A DNA stretch of 64,000 bases, from assembly GCF_000718095.1 (NCBI RefSeq), contig NZ_JOEI01000016.1:148785-212784 (forward strand). The letters are read 5' to 3'. Positions 44,735 through 54,351 of this stretch are shown here, in pieces. The notes below the pieces were generated by a model. That model had not been told where the DNA came from. It did not search any database and was given only the letters and a program-made list of their open reading frames with translations. The position numbers and the translations under genes were made by a program. Position 1 is the stretch's first letter; each line of letters opens with the position of its first letter. The DNA comes from Streptomyces scopuliridis RB72 (GTDB taxonomy: Bacteria; Actinomycetota; Actinomycetes; Streptomycetales; Streptomycetaceae).

Positions 44735-44775
44735 GGGGGCGTTCTCAAGAAAAGGGGGCGTTCTCAAGAAAGGGG
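44735..44775 (-). repeat. Two direct repeats between operon genes
   Basis: The 83-bp gap between the ATPase gene and the preceding 192-residue gene has the unit tttcttgagaacgccccc twice (minus strand), with a period of about 19 bp. It may be a regulator site, an RNA element or a recent duplication. The gap is unusual in an otherwise overlapping operon. Confidence 0.6.
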
Positions 44776-44783
44776 AAGGGGGG

Positions 44784-45362
44784 TTACGGCGGGGTCACCC
44801 GGCGCCTGCCCGTCGCCGTCGGGTCGTACGACCAGCCGCCGGTCGCGGCGGGCTCCGCCGCGGGTACGGGCGGTGGCGCGGAGGTCACCGCCGTGAGCGG
44901 GTTGTCGCGCAGCGTCCGGCGCCGGGCTTCGACGCGGCGCGGGTCGCCGCCCTCCGACACCATGCTCTCCACGGCCCGTTCGAGGTCGTGTTGCAGCGAG
45001 CGGGTCGCGTCGTCCACCATCTTCAGCAGCTGGGGGCGCAGGTCCTCGGGCAGCCCGGGGTGGGTCGCCAGGGCCCGTACGGGATGCAGTCCCGACCGGG
45101 CCTGCGCCAGGGCGCGCCCGACCGAGAACTCGTCCGCCGCCTCGCCGAGCGCCGCGGCGAGCGCGTCGGCGCAGCGCTGGAGGCGCGCGGAGAGCGCGTC
45201 GGTGAGCCGGAGCCGCAGCCGGTCCCAGGTGTCGGCGGCGAAGTCCTCCTGGCGCAGGGCCGGCAGCCCCGCGCCCTCGGACCGGCCGCCGGCCGCCCAG
45301 TCGGTCAGGAACGCGGCCCAGGTCTCGTACGTACCCCCGTGGGCCCAGAGACTCCCGCTCAC
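44784..45362 (-). CDS. Hypothetical helical protein of the ATPase operon
   Basis: A 192-residue protein, alpha-helical from about 45 to 150 (LRLRLTDALSARLQRCADAL), with a Pro-rich disordered C terminus. Its ATG at 45362 overlaps the preceding stop by 4 bp. No known domain. Conserved context (between a coiled-coil membrane protein and an AAA+ ATPase) suggests an adaptor, by inference. Confidence 0.7.
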   Translation of the reverse strand: MSGSLWAHGGTYETWAAFLTDWAAGGRSEGAGLPALRQEDFAADTWDRLRLRLTDALSARLQRCADALAAALGEAADEFSVGRALAQARSGLHPVRALATHPGLPEDLRPQLLKMVDDATRSLQHDLERAVESMVSEGGDPRRVEARRRTLRDNPLTAVTSAPPPVPAAEPAATGGWSYDPTATGRRRVTPP

Positions 45363-45580
45363 AGGTCCTTCTTCGGGCGTCGTACGGTCATCTCGCCCGG
45401 CGGCAGCGGCTCCCAGTCGGGCAGCCCCTCCACCACCTTGCGCAGCCGGGAGGTGGCCCGCTCCTTGGGGCGCGCGGGGGCGGACGCCCAGGGCGAGGCG
45501 GCCTGGGAAGGCGCGGCCTGAGACGAGGTGGCCTGGGGCGTGTGCGGGACCACGCGCCGGGGCTGCTGTTCGGGGATCAC
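45359..45580 (-). CDS. Small basic protein of the ATPase operon
   Basis: A 73-residue protein. GTG at 45580 with GGAGGAG upstream overlaps the previous stop (GTGA), and its own stop overlaps the next ATG. The N half is Ser/Ala/Gln rich and disordered; the C half (RLRKVVEGLPDWEPLPPGE) is a short conserved-looking module. Such coupled overlaps on both sides argue for a real gene. Function unknown. Confidence 0.65.
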   Translation of the reverse strand: MIPEQQPRRVVPHTPQATSSQAAPSQAASPWASAPARPKERATSRLRKVVEGLPDWEPLPPGEMTVRRPKKDL

Positions 45581-47355
45581 GATGTCTGCTCCTCCGCCGG
45601 CTCGGTGACGGTGCGGCCCTCGTACGGCGACGAGGCGTGCGCGGCGGTCGCCAGCGAGGCGATCATGGCGCGGGTGGCGGCTTCGACGGCGTCCGCCCGC
45701 TGGAACCGGCTCTGCCAGTCCGTCAGTTCGGCGCGGGCCGCGCGCAGGGTCCCGACGGATTCCTGTTTGGCCCGTTCCAGGGACTGCCGCGCCGTCTCCT
45801 GGAGCTTGCGGGCCGCGTCGGCGCGGTTGTGCAGGACCAGCGCCCACACCCCACCGACGATCAGCGCCGCCACAAAGGCGAAGCCGACGTGGAACGGACT
45901 GAACAGCAGCAGGACCGCGAGCACGATCCCGCCCGGCAGCAGGGCCTTCTGCCGCCAGGGGAAGGCGAGCGAGTCGATGAACGGCCGGGCGTGTCCGTCC
46001 CAGTGCGCCGCCAAGGACGCCTCCAGCGTCTCCAGCGGGGTCGTGAACGAACCCGACCACGGCGGCAGCGCGAAGGTCTGTGCCCCCACGCCGTGCGTCG
46101 TGGCGAAGTACGCCCCCACGTCCGGCGGGATCGCCGCCCGGTAGTCCCGGCTGAAGGAGGCGTGCGCCCGCTTGAACCAGCTGTGGCAGGCGGCCACCGA
46201 GAGCCGCTGGGTGGCCGGGGACGCCCCGATGGCCCCCGGGTTGAGAGCCGAGGTGGTCTGGACGGTGAGGTAGTCGAGAGTCTCCTCCAACGACGCCGAG
46301 TCGATGTCGACGGCCTGCTTCGCGGCGTCCCGGTCGCCGCCGTTGTCGATGACGGCGTTGTTGAAGGCCAGATCGCGGCGGAGCGGCAGCTCCTCGTCGT
46401 CGTACTCCCCGACCAGCCGGTCCAGGATGTCGTCGACCGCGTCCTCGATACGGTCCGAGGGCTCGGACTCGCGCGCCATCATGGCTGTGTACTTGTCGAG
46501 TACGGCCTGCTGGGCGCGGGCCGAGGAGAGCACGGCGTCCAGTTGGGCCCACTCCGGGGACACCGCGGCGAGCCGTGGGAAGTCGGCCTGGGCGGACGGC
46601 GCGCGCATCGAGTCGATCTCCGCCCGCCAGCGGGTGACCTGGGCGGTCTCGGTCGCCTCGTCGGCGAGCAGCGTCTCGCGCCAGGTGGCGAGGGTGTCGC
46701 GCAGCAGCTCGCGCCCCGCCGCGCCGAACGCGCCCTGCGAGATCGATTCGAGGATCACCGCGAACTCCCGGCCGAGCGCCGCCGGGTCCTGGACATTGAG
46801 GTAGTGGCGCAGCCAGCGCACCGCGCCTGCGTGCCGTCCCTGGCGGCGCAGCACGAGCGCGAAGAACAGCGAGGTCCGGTCGGGGGAGCGGCGGAACGCC
46901 TCCTCCACGGCGCGCTCGCACAGCGACTGGTCGTCCGCCGCCCAGCTGGACAGCGCGATCAGCGCGGGGGCCAGCCAGTAGCGCGGGGTCTGGATCATGA
47001 GCTGCTCGCCCACGTTCCGTACGGTCTCGTCGGAGACCAGACCGGTGTCGAAGGCCTGGAGCATGCCGACCGCCGAGCGCCTGACCACCTTGTGATGGCC
47101 GAACTCGTGGTCCATCTTGTCCTGGATCACCCCGACCCGGGTCTCGGCCTGCTGGATGTTGGCCGTCAGCTCGGCCTGCCGCACGAACGTCATGAAGTCG
47201 GCGCGCAACTGCTGGAGTTCGGTGCGGGTCTCCTGCTGGGCCTGGCCGACGGCCGACACCTGGCCGGAGACCGCTCCCACCTGTTCGCCCAGCCGCACCA
47301 CGAGGCTGTTCACGCGATCGACCTGGCGCCGCAGGTGGTAGTCCACCTCGGACAT
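45577..47355 (-). CDS. Large coiled-coil membrane protein of the ATPase operon
   Basis: A 592-residue protein. ATG at 47355 with GGAGG eight bases upstream. Residues 1-75 are a coiled coil (VNSLVVRLGEQVGAVSGQV; ETRTELQQLRADF), 80-460 are helical without known domain, and two adjacent membrane helices lie at about 470-510 (GGIVLAVLLLFSPFHVGFAF; VAALIVGGVWALVLH). A second long coiled coil (RKLQETARQSLERAKQES) and a short tail follow. Likely a membrane-anchored scaffold for the AAA+ ATPase. No nuclease, protease or NTPase motif was found. Confidence 0.8.
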   Translation of the reverse strand: MSEVDYHLRRQVDRVNSLVVRLGEQVGAVSGQVSAVGQAQQETRTELQQLRADFMTFVRQAELTANIQQAETRVGVIQDKMDHEFGHHKVVRRSAVGMLQAFDTGLVSDETVRNVGEQLMIQTPRYWLAPALIALSSWAADDQSLCERAVEEAFRRSPDRTSLFFALVLRRQGRHAGAVRWLRHYLNVQDPAALGREFAVILESISQGAFGAAGRELLRDTLATWRETLLADEATETAQVTRWRAEIDSMRAPSAQADFPRLAAVSPEWAQLDAVLSSARAQQAVLDKYTAMMARESEPSDRIEDAVDDILDRLVGEYDDEELPLRRDLAFNNAVIDNGGDRDAAKQAVDIDSASLEETLDYLTVQTTSALNPGAIGASPATQRLSVAACHSWFKRAHASFSRDYRAAIPPDVGAYFATTHGVGAQTFALPPWSGSFTTPLETLEASLAAHWDGHARPFIDSLAFPWRQKALLPGGIVLAVLLLFSPFHVGFAFVAALIVGGVWALVLHNRADAARKLQETARQSLERAKQESVGTLRAARAELTDWQSRFQRADAVEAATRAMIASLATAAHASSPYEGRTVTEPAEEQTS

Positions 47356-47424
47356 GGATCCTCCGTCGTTGTCTTCGGCTCTGTAGCTCTGGAGTTCTTG
47401 GGTGTGCGAGGCCGGTGGGCGGCT

Positions 47425-47895
47425 CTACGGGCGTACGACCGAGCCGTCGTCCAGGACCGGCAGCACCGTCCCGCCGGCATAGACCTCGACGTACTCATAG
47501 GCCCCGGACCGCACCAGCATCCGGGCCGCCGCGAAGGGTTCCGGCATCGGATCGCCCGGGGCGAAGTGGTCGATGATCGTGTGGAAGAGGCTGAGCCGGT
47601 GGTCCACGAAGGGCGGCCCGAGCCGGCACACGGCCACGAAGCCCACCGGGACGTCGCCGTACGACGTGGCGTACTGCTCGCGGATCCAGCCGGACAGTTC
47701 ACGTACCGCCGCCTCGTTCAGCCCGGCGTCCAACCGCCGTACGGAGTCGAGCAGTTCGCGCGTACGGTCCCGGTAGCGGTCCCGCGAGAGGGCCGGGGGG
47801 CCCGCCGGCTGCGCCGACGCGGTGCTCCTGCCCGGTGCGGCGCCCGGCCCGGCGGCGGGGCGTACCACCCGGCGCGGCCCTTCGATGAATCCCAT
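47425..47895 (-). CDS. Hypothetical protein, first gene of the ATPase operon
   Basis: A 156-residue protein. ATG at 47895 with GGGGGA upstream. Residues 1-35 are disordered and basic; the rest is alpha/beta (VGFVAVCRLGPPFVDHRLS, YEYVEVYAGGTVLPVLD). Unknown family. It diverges from the caspase-like gene with a 203-bp shared upstream region, so the two transcripts may be co-regulated. Confidence 0.72.
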   Translation of the reverse strand: MGFIEGPRRVVRPAAGPGAAPGRSTASAQPAGPPALSRDRYRDRTRELLDSVRRLDAGLNEAAVRELSGWIREQYATSYGDVPVGFVAVCRLGPPFVDHRLSLFHTIIDHFAPGDPMPEPFAAARMLVRSGAYEYVEVYAGGTVLPVLDDGSVVRP

Positions 47896-48098
47896 GAGTC
47901 CCCCAAGATCCCCCGTGTGTCCTGCGTCCGTCCTGCGCGGCCTGAACCGCGCGGGCTCAGAACAATAGCGACGGCACCTCCATACTGCTAAGCGCCGGGC
48001 GGCTCCGACAGCGGACAACCGAAGTACGCCCGGTAAGCGCCCAGTTCACGACCCGTGCGCGTACGCCGCGCCCGCGCGCGCCCTGACAGACTTCCGCC

Positions 48099-50021
48099 AT
48101 GGGGACCGCTTTCGTACTTCTGGTGGGGATCAACGACTACTCGGCCTTGTCGCCGGCCGCCGGCCCGACGCTGGGTTCGCTGAACGGCTGCGTGAATGAC
48201 ATCCGGGCGGCGCGGGGCTGGCTGGAGGGGCGGCTCGCCGGGCCGCCGCCGCGGATCCTCGAACTGACCGACGGCGAGGCGACGGTGGCCGCCGTCACCG
48301 ACGCCCTCCGTACGCATCTGGGCCAGGCGGGCCCCGGGGACACCGCGCTGTTCTGGTACGCGGGCCACGGCACCGAGTTCCCCGCCACCGAGCGCGCCCA
48401 CCTGTACGTCGAGCCGACCGGCTACTGCCAGGCCCTGGTCTGCGCCGACGGCATCCTGATCGACAAGGATCTCGGCGCGCTCCTCGACGGTGTCGCCTCC
48501 GGCGGCGCGCACACTGTCGCCGTCCTCGACTCCTGCTTCTCCGGCGGCGCCACCCGGCTGAGCGGCGACCTCGTCAAACGCTCGCTGCCGCACGACCCGT
48601 CATGGCCGGCGTACGGGGACCCGGGCCCCCGGGCGGATGGCCCCCGGGCCCGCGAGGTCCCGGTGCCCGCCGAGGGGGCGCGGCATGTGCTGCTGGCGGC
48701 GTGCCGCGTCAACCAGGCGTCGTACGAGGACGGGCACGGCGCGGGACGGCACGGGCTGTTCACCCGCGCCCTGCTCGGCGCCCTGCGCGACATGGGGCCC
48801 GGTGCGACCTACCGGCAGGTGCTGGCCGCGGCCGGCTCGCGGGTGCAGTCCGCGACCGAGCACCAGAACCCCGTGCTGTACCCGGCCGACCCCGGGGGCA
48901 TCGCCGACCGGGCGGTCCTCGGCGGCGCGGCGGACCGTCCGCTCAGCCCGCATCTGCTGCTGCACGGCCCGGACGGCTGGCAGGTCGACTGCGGCAGCAC
49001 GCATGGTCTGTCGAGCGGTCCGGAAGGGACGAAGGACGACAGCGGTACGGAGTTCGGCGTCGTCGAAGCGGATCGCGAGGGAGACGTCGTACGCGTACGG
49101 GCCGTCGAGCCCCTGCGCGCGCTGGTCACCCCGGTGGGATGGACCCCGGATCCGGTGCGGATCTATCCCGTCGCGGTGTCGGCGTTGGCCCTGCCGCCCA
49201 CCTCGGTCGTGGTCGAGGGCGGCGACCGCGCGCTGCTCGACGCCATCGACGCGGCACCGCTGCTGCGCCTCGCGGACGGTGACCTCAAGGGCAACGGCCC
49301 AGGTCATGGCCAGGTCTTCAAGGTCGTCGTCCGGGACGACGGACGGGCCCGTGTCCTGCGCCGGGACGGGACCGAGGCGACCGCCCCGCTCCCCGCCCAC
49401 CGGGTGCCGGACTGTCTGGTCCATCTCACCCGCTGGCACCAGCTGAGGGATCTCGCCAACCCGGCGTCGCCGCTCGCCTCGCTGGTGGACGTCGACGTGT
49501 CCGTCTGGAACGGCGAGCGGATTCTGCCGGACGGCCACGGCGAGATCCGCTGCGCGTACGCCGACGGGCGCGAGCCGCTGGTCTCCGTACGGATCCACAA
49601 CCGCTCGCACGACCGGGCGCTCTGGTGCGTGCTCCTCGATCTCACCGACAGCTACGCCAGCCACTCGGGGCTCTTCCCCGGCCACTTCATCGGTCCTGGG
49701 CGCACCGGGTACGCCCTGGGCAACGCCCCCGTACAGCTCTCCCTGCCCGAGTCCCGCAAGGCCGAGCCCGGCGCGTTCGTCCGCGACTGGCTCAAACTGA
49801 TCGTGGCCGAGGGCGAGTTCAGCACCGTTCCGTTCCGTCTCGCGCCATGGAGCGCGGACGCTCCGCCCGCCGCCCGTGGCACCGATGAGGACCACGTCCT
49901 GCGCTTCACCCGCCCTCCGCACGCGGGCCGCGACGCGGGACCCGGGCCGGGCGGCGGCGGTGGTGCGCCCGGCCAGTGGCACGCCCTCACGATCCCCCTG
50001 CGGACCGTGGTACCGGAGTGA
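48099..50021 (+). CDS. Caspase-like protease (peptidase C14)
   Basis: A 640-residue protein. Residues 1-260 are a caspase-hemoglobinase fold: FVLLVGINDYS at the start, catalytic H90 in FWYAGHGTE and C146 in LDSCFSGG. Both are present, so it should be active; specificity (Arg/Lys or Asp) is not readable. Residues 270-640 form an unknown beta-rich C-terminal part that may sense or bind a partner. It is oriented toward the CHAT gene (stops 33 bp apart) and divergent from the AAA+ operon. Bacterial caspase-like proteins often act in regulated cell death, a family-level inference. Confidence 0.88.
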   Translation: MGTAFVLLVGINDYSALSPAAGPTLGSLNGCVNDIRAARGWLEGRLAGPPPRILELTDGEATVAAVTDALRTHLGQAGPGDTALFWYAGHGTEFPATERAHLYVEPTGYCQALVCADGILIDKDLGALLDGVASGGAHTVAVLDSCFSGGATRLSGDLVKRSLPHDPSWPAYGDPGPRADGPRAREVPVPAEGARHVLLAACRVNQASYEDGHGAGRHGLFTRALLGALRDMGPGATYRQVLAAAGSRVQSATEHQNPVLYPADPGGIADRAVLGGAADRPLSPHLLLHGPDGWQVDCGSTHGLSSGPEGTKDDSGTEFGVVEADREGDVVRVRAVEPLRALVTPVGWTPDPVRIYPVAVSALALPPTSVVVEGGDRALLDAIDAAPLLRLADGDLKGNGPGHGQVFKVVVRDDGRARVLRRDGTEATAPLPAHRVPDCLVHLTRWHQLRDLANPASPLASLVDVDVSVWNGERILPDGHGEIRCAYADGREPLVSVRIHNRSHDRALWCVLLDLTDSYASHSGLFPGHFIGPGRTGYALGNAPVQLSLPESRKAEPGAFVRDWLKLIVAEGEFSTVPFRLAPWSADAPPAARGTDEDHVLRFTRPPHAGRDAGPGPGGGGGAPGQWHALTIPLRTVVPE

Positions 50022-50054
50022 TGGCTTCTCGGGGCCCCGACCCCGGGCGGGGAG

Positions 50055-53000
50055 TCAGCGCCCGAGGTGCGTGAAGCCGGCCCACGCGGTGAGGTCGTCC
50101 GGGGCCACGGCCCCGGCGCGCACCGCCAGCGCGTCGGGCATGGCGGACGGGAGTACGCGCGCGGGGTCGAGCATCCACAACTGGGCGCGGCGCAGGGCGG
50201 CACCGGGGGACAGGTCCTCGGCGCGCAGGTAGTGGTGGGTCATGAACATGAGCAGTGAGGTCGCGTCGTCCGGCACCGGCCAGAGCGAGCCCACGACCGA
50301 CCGGGCCCCGGCCACGAGGAAGGCGGTGGCCAGGCTGTACGCCTCGTTGTGGCCGCGCCCCGAGACATGGCTGCGGCAGGCCGCCAGCACGACGAGTTCC
50401 AGCTCGCCCCGCCCGGCGCCCGCGGCGGCCTCGGTCAGCTCCTCGGCGGCCAGCTCGCCTCCGTACAGGGAGAGATACGCGCTGTGCCGCCGGTTCGCCG
50501 CGACCGTTCCGTGGCAGGCCAGATGGAGGACGCCGCCGGTGTTCGCGGGGTCGCGCAGCCAGGCCGTCACCTCGTCCGGGGTGGCCAGCCCGCGCCCGAG
50601 GAAGCGCCCGGCCGGGTAGAAGGCGTGCCGTACCGCGTCGGCCTCCTCGCCCGCGTACCGCAGGTCGCCGGTCGGGTTGCCGACGACCAGAGCGGCGCCC
50701 CTGTGCGGGACCGCGGGCCGCCCCGCGACCTCGCAGAACAGCCGCGCGGACGCCGCGTACGAGATGCCGGCCGCCTCGACCGCGTAACGCCGGCCGCCCG
50801 CCGCGAGGGATTCCCAGGCGGCGTGCCAGGGGACCACGCCCAGCGCGCCCATGGGGACGAGGACGAAAGTGGGCGGGGGCTCGCCGGGCGCCTCGCCGAC
50901 GCCCAGCCCTTCGAGGAGCGGCTTCATCGCGGCGTACCACGCCCAGCCGCACAGCCGGTCGAGCTGCTTGCGCGGGGTCCGCGCGGCCGTGGTGTGTGCG
51001 TCGCCGCCGTACGGGGCGCCGCCGTCCGGCACCGGGCCCATGTCACGGGCGGCCAGGGGCGTCGGGTCGTAGGCGCGCAGGGGCGCCGCGTCCTCGCGGA
51101 GCAGGGGCAGCGGGAGCGAGCCCACCCGCCCGGTCGCGGTGACGACGACCGCCGCGCCGGGGCGCGTCTCGTAGCCGGGGACGAGGTAGACCAGATAGTC
51201 GGCGCGTACGGCGGTGAGCGCCTCGCCGATCCGGGCGGGCGACGGCGGTTCGAGGAGCAGGTCCTGCGGCTGTCCCGTCTCGTCGGGACCGGTGAGTACG
51301 GCCAGCACGCGCCGGCGCAGCTCGCTGGGGACGGCGGCTTGCGCCGCGTCGGCCGACGGGCCGGAAGGACCGGTCTCCGGCAGCGGGCCGGTACCCGCCC
51401 CCGGCAGCACGTCCGTGCCGCCCGCCGCCCGCCACTCGTCCGCCAGGTCCCGGCGCCCGGCGGCGGCCAGCCGCTCGGGGACGGATCTGGAGGTGGTTGC
51501 CGTATGCAGGACCAGCCCGCGACAGGAGTCCAGCGCCTGGACCGCCTCGTCGGGGACGTTGTCCTCCAGGCACCACGAGGCCACTTCGAGGGCCGCCTGC
51601 GTGGCGTTCGCCGCGACCTCGGCGGCGTGCGAGGTGCCGGACTGCAGCAGCGCGGCCCAGGTCCAGCCGCGCAGCGCCTTGAGTCCGGTGCGGCGGCCGG
51701 TGCGCCGGTCGTCCCGGCCGGGGGCGGCGCGCAGCCGGTACGCACGGCCGAGGGTGAGCCCCAGCGCCCCGTACAGCCGGTGCTCGGGTCCACCGGTCCG
51801 GGCCGCCGCGCGCTCCAGCCAGTCGATGCCGCTGTCGAGATCACGGCGGTCGCGCCCGGCGTGGGCGAGCCCGCAGAGGGAGGTGCCGACGACGTTCGCG
51901 TACCGCAGCCAGTCGTCGCTGCCCTCGTCGACGAGGGCGAGCGCCTCCTCCACCAGCGCGAGGGACTCCCGTACGCCCTGTGCGTCGCCCCGCGCGCCCG
52001 CGCGCACGCTGCGCGCGATGCCGTTGTCGCCGAGCACCCAGGCGTGGTGGTCGCGCGGCAGCTTGGCGGCCAGCCGCCGCAGTTCGGCCGTACTGGGCCG
52101 ACCGGGCGACGGAGGAACCGGCGGTGCGCCGAGCCGGTCCGCGAGCTGGTCGCGCTGCGAGTGGACGTTCTCCAGCAGCGTCCACACCTCGATGCGCGAG
52201 GGATCCTCGGGGTCCATCTCCGCGTGGAGCGCCGCCAGCTTGGCGCGCCCCCGGTCCACGCCGGCCAGATCGCCGCTCAGCGCGGCCCGGTTCGCCGCGA
52301 ACCCCGCCTGCTGGCCGTCCATGACGCGGCGCATGTACGGGGTGATGGAGGGGCTGTCCCTCAGCCGTTCCCAGGCGGCCCAGGCGGTGTCCAGGTCGTC
52401 CACGGCGCCGCGAAGCTGGCCGCGCTGGTTCGTGGCGAACGAGCGCAGGAGGCTGAAGCTGTCGTCGAGATCGCGCTGGGTGTCGCCCGGCCCGGACGCG
52501 TTCCCGGCGCCCGCTTCACCGGACGCGCCGCCGGCCTCCCGGGACTCGCTCAAGGAAGTGCGGGCCCGGTCGAGGTCGGCGATGGCCTCGTCCAGTCCCG
52601 TGCCCGCGCCGGCCAGCTCGTCATGGAGCCTGACGTACCCGGCGGCCCCGTGCACCGTGCTCTGCCAGCCGGCGTTCTCCGGTCTCCTCGCTCGGGCGGC
52701 CTCGATGAGGGCGGTCTTCTGCTCCTCGGTGATGTGGTTGCTGTGCGGATCGAGCATCGGCACCACGCTGAGGAGATAGCCGGCGAAGACCCCGTACTCA
52801 TCGCTCTCCGGATCCCGGGATCGCCACTGCTCATAGAGCTGATCGAACGTACGGCTGAGCCGGTCGGTGCTTGCCACGTCGTTGGCCATGGCGCCGTACG
52901 CGTCGTCGTCGAAGTCGAGGAAGCTCCGGCCGTGGGAGAAGTCCGCCATCATCTCCCGCACCGCCTCCCGGCCCTCGTCGAGCACCCCGTCGGGGTCGTC

Positions 53001-54341
53001 CGCCGGCCCGGACGGGGTGTGGGGCGCCGCCTGGGTCCGCACCCAGGCGAGCATCAGCTTCGCCATGCGCCGCAGCCCCGGGTCCGCCTCCGCCTCTTCG
53101 ATCGCGAGGACGCGCCGCGCGCAGTCCTCGATGTCCGCCAGCCGGGCCGGGACCTGGTCGTCCTGGTAGCGCGCCTGTTGCAGGGACGCGAGCAGCATCG
53201 CACCGGGCACCGGGTCGCCGTCCCGCGCGGGCCGCCACTCCCGTACGGCCCGTCTGAGCAGGGGAATGGCCCGGTCGCGGGCGGTGTCGTCGTCCTGTTC
53301 GGCGGCGTGGTCGTAGAGCAGCCGGCCGAACGCGTCCGCGAAGACCGGCGAGAGCCGCTCCTCGGCGCCCGGTTCGGCGAGCAGGGCGTGCAGTTCGGCG
53401 ACGGCGGGTGCCAGCTGCTCCCGCTCGTGCCAGTTGAAGCGCAGTACGGCGCGGACGAAGACGCTTCTGGCCCGCGCCTGCCAGGCCCACCAGGGCTCTT
53501 CAGCGTCCGTCGCACCCTGTTGCTGCCGACGCCGCTCCCGTGCCTCGGCGAGCGCGCGGACGAACTCGTTCCGGGCCTCCCGCAGTAGCTCACGGTCGGC
53601 GGCTGCCCGGCCGCCCATCAGCAGGCTGGTCGCGAGCCCGTACCGGAGCAGCGGGACGTCGGCGCCGGGCGCGGCCTCGGCGAGGGCGGTCCGGAAGTGC
53701 TCCACCGAGGCGCCGAAGTCGCCCTGCTCGAAGGTGAGGTCGCCCAGACACCCGTGCAGCTCGGTGGCCTCCTCGGAACCGGCTGCCTGGTCGCCCAGCG
53801 CGTCCTGCTGCCGGCGCACGGCCGCGGCGAGGAGGTCCGCGCGGCCGGGGTCGTCCTGCGCGGCGCCGCGGTACCGGGCGGCGGAGGTACGGGCCAGCAG
53901 GAGGCGGGCCAGTGGTGCGTTCCCGGCGGCGAACGGTGAGGTGTCGGGCAGCCCGGCGAGGCCTGCGGTCAGCTCTTCCTCCGCCCGGTCGAGGAGCGCG
54001 GGGGCGGGCTGCTGGTCGTACTGGCACAGCAGCACCTGGCCGTACAGCACCCGCCAGGCGTACCAGATCTCCTCGCCGTCCTCGCCGTCCTCGTCCCGTG
54101 CCGCGCGTGCCGCGCGTGCCGAGAACGCGCGCGGCAGCGCGTCGGCGGCCCGGCCCAGATCGTCCTCCCGGCCCTGCCGCAGATGCAGATGGAAGCTCCA
54201 CTCCCCGGCCCAGCCCCACATGTAGGGGAGTTCGGGGTCGTCGCCCGCTGCCCGGGCCGCCGACGCGAGCAATTCGTCGCGGGAGGCGCGCAGTTCGTCG
54301 TCGGACAACTGAGAGACGTCAGGAAACTCGTCCTCGGACAA
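50055..54341 (-). CDS. CHAT-domain protease with long helical repeat region
   Basis: A 1428-residue protein. The TTG at 54341 has GGAG upstream, and the RES gene ends 10 bp before it. Residues 1-1050 are helical, TPR-like but degenerate. The C-terminal 340 residues are a CHAT domain: FVLVPMGALGVVPWHAAW, catalytic His at about 1277 in LHLACHGT, and Cys at about 1322 in VLAACRSHV. CHAT (separase-like) proteases are known effectors in bacterial immune pathways. Here it is the third gene behind an antitoxin-toxin pair, an unusual grouping. The activating signal would be read by the helical region, by inference. Confidence 0.88.
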   Translation of the reverse strand: MSEDEFPDVSQLSDDELRASRDELLASAARAAGDDPELPYMWGWAGEWSFHLHLRQGREDDLGRAADALPRAFSARAARAARDEDGEDGEEIWYAWRVLYGQVLLCQYDQQPAPALLDRAEEELTAGLAGLPDTSPFAAGNAPLARLLLARTSAARYRGAAQDDPGRADLLAAAVRRQQDALGDQAAGSEEATELHGCLGDLTFEQGDFGASVEHFRTALAEAAPGADVPLLRYGLATSLLMGGRAAADRELLREARNEFVRALAEARERRRQQQGATDAEEPWWAWQARARSVFVRAVLRFNWHEREQLAPAVAELHALLAEPGAEERLSPVFADAFGRLLYDHAAEQDDDTARDRAIPLLRRAVREWRPARDGDPVPGAMLLASLQQARYQDDQVPARLADIEDCARRVLAIEEAEADPGLRRMAKLMLAWVRTQAAPHTPSGPADDPDGVLDEGREAVREMMADFSHGRSFLDFDDDAYGAMANDVASTDRLSRTFDQLYEQWRSRDPESDEYGVFAGYLLSVVPMLDPHSNHITEEQKTALIEAARARRPENAGWQSTVHGAAGYVRLHDELAGAGTGLDEAIADLDRARTSLSESREAGGASGEAGAGNASGPGDTQRDLDDSFSLLRSFATNQRGQLRGAVDDLDTAWAAWERLRDSPSITPYMRRVMDGQQAGFAANRAALSGDLAGVDRGRAKLAALHAEMDPEDPSRIEVWTLLENVHSQRDQLADRLGAPPVPPSPGRPSTAELRRLAAKLPRDHHAWVLGDNGIARSVRAGARGDAQGVRESLALVEEALALVDEGSDDWLRYANVVGTSLCGLAHAGRDRRDLDSGIDWLERAAARTGGPEHRLYGALGLTLGRAYRLRAAPGRDDRRTGRRTGLKALRGWTWAALLQSGTSHAAEVAANATQAALEVASWCLEDNVPDEAVQALDSCRGLVLHTATTSRSVPERLAAAGRRDLADEWRAAGGTDVLPGAGTGPLPETGPSGPSADAAQAAVPSELRRRVLAVLTGPDETGQPQDLLLEPPSPARIGEALTAVRADYLVYLVPGYETRPGAAVVVTATGRVGSLPLPLLREDAAPLRAYDPTPLAARDMGPVPDGGAPYGGDAHTTAARTPRKQLDRLCGWAWYAAMKPLLEGLGVGEAPGEPPPTFVLVPMGALGVVPWHAAWESLAAGGRRYAVEAAGISYAASARLFCEVAGRPAVPHRGAALVVGNPTGDLRYAGEEADAVRHAFYPAGRFLGRGLATPDEVTAWLRDPANTGGVLHLACHGTVAANRRHSAYLSLYGGELAAEELTEAAAGAGRGELELVVLAACRSHVSGRGHNEAYSLATAFLVAGARSVVGSLWPVPDDATSLLMFMTHHYLRAEDLSPGAALRRAQLWMLDPARVLPSAMPDALAVRAGAVAPDDLTAWAGFTHLGR

Positions 54342-54351
54342 GAAGGTGCTC

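Noticed and set aside
44893..47991. 1032-codon plus-strand frame
   Set aside because: Spans several minus-strand genes joined by 4-bp overlaps with good ribosome sites; the plus product is low complexity.
50349..53588. 1079-codon plus-strand frame
   Set aside because: Antisense to the CHAT gene, whose catalytic motifs show which strand codes.
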